From assembly GCA_934232845.1 (NCBI GenBank), contig CAKQGD010000027.1:1-23536 (forward strand): a stretch of 23,536 nt of DNA, read 5' to 3'. This document shows, piece by piece, positions 8,371 through 14,443 of the stretch. Origin of the DNA: an uncultured Oscillospiraceae bacterium. GTDB taxonomy: Bacteria; Bacillota; Clostridia; Oscillospirales; Ruminococcaceae. Under the pieces are notes generated by a model that was not told the origin of the DNA, did no database searches, and saw only the letters and a program-made list of their open reading frames with translations. The first letter of the stretch is position 1. The number at the start of each line of letters is the position of its first letter. The position numbers and the translations under genes were made by a program.

Positions 8371-9396
8371 ATGAGAAAAGCGGCTGCCGGCCTGCTTGCA
8401 ATGCTGCTTCTGGCAGGGACTTTATGCGCCTGTTCCGCCTCCGCACCCTTGATTGCGGAGCGGGAATCCACTCGCTTGCTGCGCCTTTCGATCCCAAAAG
8501 GGGTTTCGCCTGACGCGGCACGGGGCTTGGACATGTTTATCGCAAAAGTGGACGATGTTTCCGACGGACGTGTGCGGATTGAAAAATCCGCTTGTGACGA
8601 CCCGATCGCCGCCCTTGACGAGGGAAGTGACCTGATCTTTGCGCCGAACGCAGATGCCGCGCGTGCGAACGGTGATTTTCTCGCCTATACCTCTCCGTTC
8701 TATTTTTTAGATCACACGCATCTGACCGTTACACTCAACAGCGATTCCTTTCGCAGTCTGATCGAAGAAAAAACGAGCAGTCTGCTGGGCGCTTCGCCGC
8801 TTGCCGCTTTTTACGGAGGAAGCCGAATCTTTCTTTCCGATGAGAGCGATCTGCTTGACGACTGTGAAGGCTGGCAGGATGTGAGGGCTTCGATTTCTTC
8901 AGAAGAGGATCTTCTGGCGGTTGTTTTGGAATCACTCGGCGCCGAGGTCTCTCTCCGCTCACCGGATGAACTGATGGAAGGCTTTTTAGACGGAAGATAT
9001 CGTACCATTGATTGTGAAACGCGTGAACTGAAGAATCTTGTTTCCGGAAAGATCAACAACGCAGACATTACAGGATTTACGTCATTTCATGCGGCATCGG
9101 TCAGTTGGCTGCTTCTGTCCGATACGGCAAGGGACTCTCTGACGGAGTTTGAATATGCGGTTCTGCGGGAGGCCGCGGCCTATGGGCTCGCGGAGAACGA
9201 CGGAGCGATACTGGCCGAAGAGCAGGAGGCGATGGAGTATGCCTCTGCGCTCGGCGTGGAAGTGTACCCCATCCGTTACGACGATTTTTGCGAGCGGGCG
9301 GACATCGCTTTTTTGGGCGCAGTGCGTTACCGCAATCTGTGGGATTGGGAAACGCATGATGCGGTGCGTCTGCTGGCACAGTCGGGCGCGGGCTAA
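8371..9396 (+). CDS. Lipoprotein resembling a TRAP-type (DctP) solute-binding protein, orphan
   Basis: Probable extracytoplasmic ligand-binding lipoprotein, 341 aa. Seen: a signal peptide (MRKAAAGLLAMLLLAGTL) ending in a lipobox-like LCAC, then LRLSIPKGVSPDAARGLDMFIAKV followed by SDGRVRI. This matches the opening strand-helix-strand of DctP proteins (kfa..v.e.t.GrV.i). The end of the protein has the helical AVLREAA...EEQEAMEYASALGVEVYPI pattern, also DctP-like. I chose the ATG at 8371, not the one at 8347, because GAGAGG lies at the right distance and the promoter would put 8347 almost at the transcript start. No DctQ or DctM membrane subunits are nearby, and the gene stands alone between a promoter and a terminator. 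Family assignment is moderate and the ligand is unknown. Confidence 0.7.
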   Translation: MRKAAAGLLAMLLLAGTLCACSASAPLIAERESTRLLRLSIPKGVSPDAARGLDMFIAKVDDVSDGRVRIEKSACDDPIAALDEGSDLIFAPNADAARANGDFLAYTSPFYFLDHTHLTVTLNSDSFRSLIEEKTSSLLGASPLAAFYGGSRIFLSDESDLLDDCEGWQDVRASISSEEDLLAVVLESLGAEVSLRSPDELMEGFLDGRYRTIDCETRELKNLVSGKINNADITGFTSFHAASVSWLLLSDTARDSLTEFEYAVLREAAAYGLAENDGAILAEEQEAMEYASALGVEVYPIRYDDFCERADIAFLGAVRYRNLWDWETHDAVRLLAQSGAG

Positions 9397-9427
9397 AACG
9401 CCGCGAAAAAACACATAAGCTTGACGT

Positions 9428-9457
9428 ACGCCGGGAGCAAAACTCCCGGCGTGTTTT
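9428..9457 (+). terminator. Terminator of the DctP-like lipoprotein gene
   Basis: The 10-bp stem ACGCCGGGAG (9428-9437) and CTCCCGGCGT (9443-9452) has loop CAAAA and tail GTTTT. Confidence 0.8.
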
Positions 9458-9472
9458 GTAAGTGCGTGAGGT

Positions 9473-9538
9473 TTTTAGAAAACGAAAAGGAAATCTTTCT
9501 TTCAGCCTTCCGCAAAGAGCAGTGAAAGAATTCTAAAA
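9473..9538. repeat. Bulged inverted repeat between terminator and nifS promoter
   Basis: TTTTAGAA (9473-9480) and TTCTTTC (9497-9503) are together complementary to the continuous arm GAAAGAATTCTAAAA (9524-9538), leaving a 16-nt bulge and a 20-nt loop. It lies after the lipoprotein terminator and before the nifS promoter, so it belongs to neither mRNA as predicted. Its function is unknown. Confidence 0.4.
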
Positions 9539-9563
9539 CAGGGCAGAAGCAGAAAACAAATTA

Positions 9564-9580
9564 CCTATTGACAAAATAGG
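9564..9580. promoter_or_regulatory. Candidate operator over the nifS -35 box
   Basis: A perfect inverted repeat, CCTATT-GACAA-AATAGG, overlaps the -35 hexamer. This is a position where a bound repressor would block RNA polymerase. The regulator is not identified; Rrf2/IscR-type regulators commonly act on such genes, but I cannot match this site to their consensus. Confidence 0.45.
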
Positions 9581-9596
9581 AAATAAGAATTATAAT
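9568..9596 (+). promoter_or_regulatory. Consensus promoter of nifS-nifU
   Basis: Perfect -35 TTGACA (9568-9573) and -10 TATAAT (9591-9596) with a 17-nt spacer, in AT-rich surroundings. So perfect a promoter on an Fe-S gene pair usually needs a repressor. Confidence 0.85.
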
Positions 9597-9605
9597 CCAA
9601 TTAAC

Positions 9606-9620
9606 ATACTTATTTAGTAT
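9606..9620. promoter_or_regulatory. Second inverted repeat at the nifS transcript start
   Basis: ATACT-TATTT-AGTAT is a perfect inverted repeat just downstream of the -10 box, at or next to the expected transcription start. It has the geometry of a second operator half. Confidence 0.4.
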
Positions 9621-9651
9621 ATTTATATTTAATTTACCCCCAAGAGGAAGG

Positions 9652-10854
9652 ATGATTGAATTGACGACGATTTATGCCGACAACGCCGCGACAACGGCGG
9701 TCAGCCGCACGGCTGTCGATGCAATGCTGCCATATCTGACGGATTTTTACGGCAATCCGTCGAGCCTGCATCATGTCGGACAGGATGCGGCGCAGGCTCT
9801 GCAAAAAGCCCGCGAGGATGTTTCCCGCTGTCTGAACTGCAGTCCGCAAGAGGTGATCTTTACCTCCTGCGGCAGTGAGGCGGACAATCAGGCGATTCGA
9901 TCCGCAGCCGCGCTGGGAGAAGTGAAAGGAAAGCGGCACATCATCTCTACAGCGTTTGAACACCACGCGGTGCTGCACACGCTCAAAGCATTGGAGAGGC
10001 GGGGCTTTGAGGTAGAGCTGCTCGACGTACACGGCGATGGCCGTGTCACCGCGCAGCAGGTACGCGAAGCCATCCGGCCGGATACTTGTCTCGTCACGGT
10101 TATGTTCGCAAATAATGAAATCGGCACGATTCAGCCCATAAAGGAAATCGGCGCGGTCTGCCGCGAAGCGGGCGTCTTATTCCACACCGACGCAGTGCAG
10201 GCGGCGGGTCACCTCGCCATCGACGTCAAGGCGCAGAATATTGATATGCTGTCGCTTTCGGCACATAAATTTCACGGGCCCAAGGGAGTCGGCGTGCTTT
10301 ACGCGAAAAAAGGGATTCGGTTGACGCCGCTGATCGAAGGCGGCTCGCAGGAGCAAAACCGCCGCGCCGGTACGGAAAATATCGCCGGCATCGTGGGAAC
10401 GGCTGCTGCGCTGACAGAGGCATGCGCGAATATAGAGAAGAATTCGGAATATGTTTCGGCCCTGCGCGACCGTCTGATCGACGGATTGCTTGCAATCCCG
10501 CATACGATCCTGAACGGCTCGCGGGAGAGTCGTCTGCCCGGAAATATCAATGTCTGTTTCGAGGGGATTGAGGGCGAATCTCTGCTTTTGCTGCTTGACG
10601 AAGAGGGCATCTGCGCTTCCTCCGGATCGGCGTGCACGTCCGGCTCTCTGGATCCGAGCCACGTTCTGTTGGCAATCGGACGTCCGCACGAGATCGCGCA
10701 CGGTTCGCTGCGCTTGTCTCTGTGCGAGCAGAATACGCAGGAGGAAATCAATATCATTTTGGCTGCTGTGCCGAGAGCGATTGAGCGCCTGCGGGCGATG
10801 TCGCCCATCTGGCGCGATCAAAAGGAGGGGAAAAAGCCTTATGTTATACAGTAA
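9652..10854 (+). CDS. nifS: Cysteine desulfurase (NifS/IscS family)
   Basis: PLP enzyme that takes sulfur from cysteine as an enzyme-bound persulfide for Fe-S cluster assembly. Seen: YADNAATT near the N-terminus, EHHAVLHT at 103-110, HTDAVQA at 178-184, the PLP-binding Lys206 in SLSAHKFHGPKG, RAGTEN at 238-243 and the persulfide Cys328 in SSGSACTSG. The length of 400 aa is normal. The ribosome site AGAGGAAGG ends immediately before the ATG at 9652, which is unusually tight. A TTG at 9661, giving a start closer to the family's normal N-terminus, has better spacing and is a real alternative. The 3' end overlaps nifU by 14 nt, so translation is probably coupled. Confidence 0.95.
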   Translation: MIELTTIYADNAATTAVSRTAVDAMLPYLTDFYGNPSSLHHVGQDAAQALQKAREDVSRCLNCSPQEVIFTSCGSEADNQAIRSAAALGEVKGKRHIISTAFEHHAVLHTLKALERRGFEVELLDVHGDGRVTAQQVREAIRPDTCLVTVMFANNEIGTIQPIKEIGAVCREAGVLFHTDAVQAAGHLAIDVKAQNIDMLSLSAHKFHGPKGVGVLYAKKGIRLTPLIEGGSQEQNRRAGTENIAGIVGTAAALTEACANIEKNSEYVSALRDRLIDGLLAIPHTILNGSRESRLPGNINVCFEGIEGESLLLLLDEEGICASSGSACTSGSLDPSHVLLAIGRPHEIAHGSLRLSLCEQNTQEEINIILAAVPRAIERLRAMSPIWRDQKEGKKPYVIQ

Positions 10855-11272
10855 AACCGTCATGGACCATTTTCGTAATCCCCGCAACGTGGGTGTGCTG
10901 GAGGATGCCGACGGCATCGGCGAGGTCGGCAACGCCAAGTGCGGCGACATCATGCGTATCTATCTTAAAATTCGGGATGACCGCATTGAAGATGTAAAAT
11001 TTGAAACTTTCGGCTGTGGTTCGGCGATTGCATCCAGCTCGATGGCGACGGAACTGATCAAGGGAAAGCCCCTTTCCGAGGCGATGACACTGACAAATCG
11101 AGCCGTCGCCGAGGCGCTGGAAGGACTGCCGCCGCATAAACTGCACTGCTCCGTTCTTGCGGAAGAGGCGATCAAAGCCGCGATTGAAGACTATTATCAA
11201 AAACATGGCATTGCCTATGATAAGACACAGTTTCCCGATTGCGCACATTGCGCGGGATGTGAAAAGCGCTGA
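10841..11272 (+). CDS. nifU: Fe-S cluster assembly scaffold (NifU/IscU-like)
   Basis: Scaffold on which NifS-derived sulfur and iron are built into an Fe-S cluster. The 143-aa product has all three scaffold cysteines in context: Cys34 with Asp36 in NAKCGD, Cys59 in FGCGSA, and Cys103 in LHCSVLAEEA. A C-terminal tail carries a further CxxCxxC (Cys134, 137, 140). The start at 10841 is chosen because AGGAGGGG lies 10 nt upstream and the protein begins with the family-typical MLYSKTVMDHFRNPRNVG. It overlaps the nifS stop, so the two form an operon. No clear terminator is seen after the stop. Confidence 0.93.
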   Translation: MLYSKTVMDHFRNPRNVGVLEDADGIGEVGNAKCGDIMRIYLKIRDDRIEDVKFETFGCGSAIASSSMATELIKGKPLSEAMTLTNRAVAEALEGLPPHKLHCSVLAEEAIKAAIEDYYQKHGIAYDKTQFPDCAHCAGCEKR

Positions 11273-11363
11273 ACAAAACAGCAGTCGTTTTACACAAAAC
11301 TTATTTCATAAATAGATTAAAACAACGAATCCTCCAAAAATGCACAACGAATTCAAGAGAGGG

Positions 11364-11391
11364 TTGACTTTTTCCAAAGGACGGCTAAAAT
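11364..11391 (+). promoter_or_regulatory. Promoter of the leader-permease-hydroxyacid operon
   Basis: -35 TTGACT (11364-11369) and -10 TAAAAT (11386-11391) have a 16-nt spacer. The predicted transcript starts near 11398, about 30 nt before the leader ORF. Between nifU and this promoter (11273-11363) I see only AT-rich sequence. Confidence 0.6.
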
Positions 11392-11428
11392 AAAGTCATA
11401 TCGTTTTTAAATGAGAGAGGATATTGGA

Positions 11429-11725
11429 ATGAAACAGCGTTCTGCACAGATGAATCATGTTTCCTTTGTCGCTTCTGCCGCAAAGGCTTCTGTGTGCTGT
11501 GCTTCTTCTAATGTCTCTGCTTCTGTGTTTTCTTCTGCGGACGCCGTACTTGCGGCGTCCGTTTTTGTTTGCCTGTGCGCGATTCTGGCTATTCTTCTGT
11601 CCCTTGGACTGATTAGCCTGCTGGGACTGCTGATTCTGTCCCTTGTGCTGATTAGCCTGATTGCGATTTGCAGCTGTCCGAATGCGGCGCCGGTGATACG
11701 TTCTTTTCAACCGTTGATTCAATGA
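11429..11725 (+). CDS. Leu/Ile/Val-rich leader ORF, candidate attenuator leader peptide
   Basis: A 98-codon ORF with no family I recognise. GAGAGG lies 9 nt before the ATG at 11429. Residues 5-40 are Ser/Ala/Val/Cys-rich with nine of ten Ser codons being TCT, unlike the mixed Ser codons of neighbouring genes. Residues 45-83 are a hydrophobic run in which 24 of 39 residues are Leu (14), Ile (7) or Val (3). The ORF contains a textbook intrinsic terminator (11538-11570) and is followed 15 nt after its stop by a stronger one (11741-11779). The next gene is a permease in an operon with a branched-chain aminotransferase. I infer a regulatory leader peptide whose translation senses branched-chain aminoacyl-tRNA. 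The alternative is a small one- or two-helix membrane protein. Confidence 0.55.
   Translation: MKQRSAQMNHVSFVASAAKASVCCASSNVSASVFSSADAVLAASVFVCLCAILAILLSLGLISLLGLLILSLVLISLIAICSCPNAAPVIRSFQPLIQ
11471..11537 (+). repeat. Five spaced (G/T)CTTCT(G/T) motifs in the leader
   Basis: Copies start at 11471, 11486, 11501, 11519 and 11531, so spacings are 15, 15, 18 and 12 nt, and the array stops directly before the internal terminator. It could reflect Ala-Ser coding, an RNA-binding site array, or partial complementarity to the permease ribosome site AGAAGAGGAG. I cannot tell which. Confidence 0.4.
11538..11570 (+). terminator. Intrinsic terminator inside the leader ORF
   Basis: Perfect 9-bp stem CGGACGCCG (11538-11546) and CGGCGTCCG (11553-11561) with a 6-nt loop and tail TTTTTGTTT. 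It lies in codons 37-47 of the leader ORF, where a translating ribosome close behind RNA polymerase would prevent it from folding. Confidence 0.7.
11595..11659 (+). repeat. In-frame direct repeat in the leader ORF
   Basis: Two 26-nt copies (11595-11620 and 11634-11659) differ at 2 positions and are 39 nt apart. They encode SLGLISL and SLVLISL, doubling the Leu/Ile-rich stretch. Confidence 0.8.
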
Positions 11726-11740
11726 ATGCGGAAAAAAGGA

Positions 11741-11779
11741 AACGGCCCCGTCCATTCGGACGGGGCCGTTCTTTTTTTG
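11741..11779 (+). terminator. Strong terminator between leader ORF and permease (candidate attenuator)
   Basis: Perfect 13-bp stem, AACGGCCCCGTCC (11741-11753) with its complement (11758-11770), a 4-nt loop and tail CTTTTTTTG. The permease start is 54 nt downstream and I find no promoter between them, so operon transcripts must read through this site. Confidence 0.85.
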
Positions 11780-11832
11780 ATAAAATCGCCCGCGGTTTTC
11801 TGCGCTGCAGCAAAAGAGAAGAGGAGATGTCT

Positions 11833-13356
11833 ATGGAATTTGTAAACTTTGTATTGGCGATCAGCCCGATCGCCGTTGTGCTGGTCGGAATTATGCTGTT
11901 TAAAAAACCGGCTATGAAGGTCGCGCCTCTGGCGCTTGTCTGGACAATTATTCTGTCGTTTACATGGTTTAATATCACGGGTGCGTCTTTTGCCGAAAAT
12001 GTGGCCGTCGCAGACGCTCTTCTCTGGAAAGGCGTAAAGGAAGGTCTGAAGATCGTTGCCATGGTATTCGGAGCTTTCATCATATTGAATATGCTCAAGG
12101 CCACCGGCGCAATCGAAGATGTGAAAAATACGATTGCGCGTATCAGCGACGACCGCCGTGTACAGACGGTGATCATCGGCATGATGATGCCGATTTTTCT
12201 TGAGGGTGCTGCCGGCGCGGGAGCTCCTGCCGCCATTGCGGCGCCGTTTCTGGTGGCGCTGGGGTTTGATCCGGTCGTTTCCATCGCGATTGCCCTGCTT
12301 GGGGACGCGACGCCCTGCTCATGGGGCGGTGCGGGCCTGACCACGATCACCGGCGGCAATTCTTTGGTGGAGGCCGGCCTCAGCACCGCCGCGCTGAATT
12401 CCGCGATGGTAGGCCGTATTCACATGTTCGGCGCGTTTGTAATTCCTTTTCTTGTCGTGTTCATTGCCTTCGGGAAAAAAGGCTTCCGCGGTGTTGTGCC
12501 GTATCTGTTCTATGCAGGAGTCACGACGGGCGGCGTGATGTTTTTCCTTTCGAATTTTGTGGGACCGGAGGTCACCTCCATGGGAACGGGTCTCGCGGCG
12601 ATTCTGCTTTCCGTTTTGTATGTCAAGGTGTTCCGAATCAAAACGCCGGAAGAATACCGCTATCATGCCCCCGAAAACACCGACAGAAAATACAGTGCTT
12701 TTTGTGCGATGTCGCCGTACATCTACATGCTGGTGCTGCTGCCCGTGATTCGTTATACGGTTCCAATGCGCATTCTGACTACGTTCGGCTATATTGTTTG
12801 GGTTGACTGTGTGATTTTCCTGTGCGGCGTGCTCGGCGCGCTGACTCTGCGCGTAACCCGAAAGGAATTCGGCGAAGTGTGCAGCATGACCGCAAAGAAT
12901 GTTCTTCCCGTGCTTGTCACAATGGGAAGCCTGCTGGTGGTCGCTTACCTGATGCAGTCCTCCACAACGGGAATGATGAGTCTGATCGCGGGGGATATTT
13001 CCAATCTTGCAGGTTCGCTCTACCCGGCAGCAGCCGTGTTCATCGGCTCGCTCGGTTCTTTCATCACCGGCACGGGACTTGGTTCGAATGTCATGTTTGC
13101 CGGCATGCACACCCAGGCCGCACAGGCGCTCGGCATGAACCCCATCACGGTTTTTGCGGGACAGAATGCGGGCGCTTCTCTCGGCAATCTGATTTGTCCG
13201 AACAACACGGTCGCCGCCTGTGCGACGGTCGGCCAGGTCGGCAAAGAAAATCAGGTAATGCGTTATACGATCCCCGCATACGCGGTCATTCTTGTTTTGT
13301 ACATGGTGCTTGCGGCGGCGTATACGCTGGCCATTTTCCCGAATTTCGGAATGTAA
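11833..13356 (+). CDS. lctP: L-lactate permease (LctP) family 2-hydroxyacid transporter
   Basis: Polytopic membrane transporter, 507 aa, about a dozen hydrophobic helices, with the LctP-family landmarks: EGAAGAGAPAAIAAPFLVALGF at about 115-136, then ALLGDATPCSWGGAGL, and near the C-terminus FITGTGLGSNVMFAG and QNAGASLGNLICPNNTVAA. E. coli LldP has the equivalent GAAGFGAPVAI and ITGSDTSSNALF. The start at 11833 is 7 nt from GAGGAG. The ATG at 11827 is too close to that site, and the longer open frame back to 11668 reads through the terminator hairpin and is not used. The neighbours (2-hydroxyacid dehydrogenase, branched-chain aminotransferase) suggest that the substrate is a 2-hydroxyacid, possibly branched-chain; this is inference. 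Confidence 0.88.
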   Translation: MEFVNFVLAISPIAVVLVGIMLFKKPAMKVAPLALVWTIILSFTWFNITGASFAENVAVADALLWKGVKEGLKIVAMVFGAFIILNMLKATGAIEDVKNTIARISDDRRVQTVIIGMMMPIFLEGAAGAGAPAAIAAPFLVALGFDPVVSIAIALLGDATPCSWGGAGLTTITGGNSLVEAGLSTAALNSAMVGRIHMFGAFVIPFLVVFIAFGKKGFRGVVPYLFYAGVTTGGVMFFLSNFVGPEVTSMGTGLAAILLSVLYVKVFRIKTPEEYRYHAPENTDRKYSAFCAMSPYIYMLVLLPVIRYTVPMRILTTFGYIVWVDCVIFLCGVLGALTLRVTRKEFGEVCSMTAKNVLPVLVTMGSLLVVAYLMQSSTTGMMSLIAGDISNLAGSLYPAAAVFIGSLGSFITGTGLGSNVMFAGMHTQAAQALGMNPITVFAGQNAGASLGNLICPNNTVAACATVGQVGKENQVMRYTIPAYAVILVLYMVLAAAYTLAIFPNFGM

Positions 13357-13376
13357 GAGTCCTTTGATGCTTTTAC

Positions 13377-13395
13377 CGCGGGTGCACTGCCCGCG
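13377..13395 (+). other. Hairpin between permease and dehydrogenase genes
   Basis: The 6-bp stem CGCGGG (13377-13382) and CCCGCG (13390-13395) has a 7-nt loop and no T-tract. It is a possible mRNA processing or stability element inside the operon. Confidence 0.35.
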
Positions 13396-13411
13396 CACAG
13401 AGGATACCAAG

Positions 13412-13465
13412 ATGAATTTCGGCGGATTTTATGCCGCCCTGACAGGAAAGGATGTCATTTTATGA
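13412..13465 (+). CDS. 17-codon ORF overlapping the dehydrogenase start (possible coupling peptide)
   Basis: The ORF encodes MNFGGFYAALTGKDVIL and stops at TGA overlapping the next gene's ATG (ATGA). AGAGGAT lies about 7 nt upstream of its ATG. The overlap would let ribosomes pass directly to the dehydrogenase, which also has its own AGGAAAGGA site inside this ORF. It is too short to claim as a protein and may be chance. Confidence 0.3.
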   Translation: MNFGGFYAALTGKDVIL

Positions 13466-14418
13466 AATCAAACAAGAGAACGGTAGCGGTAATCGGAGTC
13501 GGACACGTCGGTGCGCACTGCGCCTATGCGATGGCCATTCAAGGGGTTGCCGACGAGATCGTACTGCTCGACATGAACCGTCAAAAGGCGCTCAGCGAAT
13601 GTCAGGACCTGATGGACACCTCCGTATATTATCCGCAGCGGGTTACCTTCCGTGTCGGAGATTTTTCCGATCTCAAGGACTGTGCCGTAATTGTCAACAG
13701 CGTGGGAGATATCAACATTCTGCGCGGCTCGACCGAGCGCTGCAAGGAGATGGAATTCACTATCCATGCGGTCAACGGCTATATGGACAAGGTGCGTGAG
13801 TCTGGCTTTGACGGCGTGATCATCAATATCACAAACCCCTGCGATGTTGTGACGTGGCGCGTGGCCCAGATGGCGGGCCTGCCCCGGGGCCGTGTGTTCG
13901 GCACGGGTGCGGCGCTTGATACGGCGCGTCTGCGCTCGATCCTCGCGCAGAAGACGGGTTACGATCCGCATTCCGTTACGGGTTATATGCTTGGTGAGCA
14001 CGGCGGATCTCAAATGGTGGCATGGTCGACCGTCGCCTTCGGCGGCAAGCGCCTTGCGGAGTGCGATCCCGCGGATCCGCGCTTTTCCTTCGATCGCGAA
14101 CAGGTCAGGCTGGAGACCGTCGGCGCGGGCTGGGAAACGTTCAAAGGAAAATTCTGCACCGAATACGGCATCGCCAGCACCATGGCAAGCCTTGTCAAAG
14201 CTGTTTTGGACGATGAAAAGCGCATTATGCCCGTTTCGGGTCCGCTTAACGGCGAATACGGAGAGTATGACATGTTTACCGGCGTTCCCGCGGTTGTCGG
14301 CGCGAACGGCGTTGAGGAGATCATTGAGGTGCCCCTTACCGAGGAAGAGAAAGCCGCTTTCTCGGAAACCTGCCGCGTAGTGCGCGCCAATATGGAAACC
14401 GCCTCTAAAATCAAGTAA
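13462..14418 (+). CDS. L-2-hydroxyisocaproate dehydrogenase-like L-2-hydroxyacid dehydrogenase
   Basis: NAD-dependent enzyme of the L-LDH/MDH family, 318 aa, interconverting a 2-keto acid and an L-2-hydroxyacid. Seen: nucleotide-binding GVGHVG at 12-17 with acceptor Asp37, Arg93 after the mobile loop, Asn125, the catalytic relay Asp153/His180 and substrate-binding Arg156 in LDTAR. The substrate loop reads SVGDINILRG; LDH normally has a Gln and MDH an Arg in this loop. From memory, Lactobacillus L-2-hydroxyisocaproate dehydrogenase has STLGNIKLQ, GTGTLLDTAR and GEHGNSQFVAWSTV, which match here (SVGDINI, GTGAALDTAR, GEHGGSQMVAWSTV) better than LDH does. Together with the branched-chain aminotransferase 25 nt downstream, this favours 2-ketoisocaproate-type substrates. 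Plain lactate dehydrogenase remains possible. Confidence 0.85.
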   Translation: MKSNKRTVAVIGVGHVGAHCAYAMAIQGVADEIVLLDMNRQKALSECQDLMDTSVYYPQRVTFRVGDFSDLKDCAVIVNSVGDINILRGSTERCKEMEFTIHAVNGYMDKVRESGFDGVIINITNPCDVVTWRVAQMAGLPRGRVFGTGAALDTARLRSILAQKTGYDPHSVTGYMLGEHGGSQMVAWSTVAFGGKRLAECDPADPRFSFDREQVRLETVGAGWETFKGKFCTEYGIASTMASLVKAVLDDEKRIMPVSGPLNGEYGEYDMFTGVPAVVGANGVEEIIEVPLTEEEKAAFSETCRVVRANMETASKIK

Positions 14419-14443
14419 CTGCATGAGAAAGGAGCAAGCAGCA

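Noticed and set aside
10550..10840. Longer frame upstream of nifU
   Set aside because: It lies inside nifS in another reading frame and has no family similarity. The NifU N-terminus begins at 10841 behind AGGAGGGG.
11668..11832. In-frame 5' extension of the permease (55 more residues)
   Set aside because: It runs through the 13-bp terminator stem and gives a basic, non-homologous peptide with no suitable ribosome site. The ATG at 11833 has GAGGAG and the family N-terminus.
11398..11835. T-box riboswitch in the permease leader
   Set aside because: No AGGGTGGNACCGCG-type antiterminator motif or specifier-loop arrangement was found, and a long translated ORF occupies the leader instead.
12319..13410. 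363-codon minus-strand ORF opposite the permease
   Set aside because: It is a shadow of the GC-rich permease gene: Arg/His/Gln-rich, with no domain pattern. The same reasoning applies to the long antisense ORFs opposite parE, parC, feoB, rfbA, pgi and the aminotransferase.
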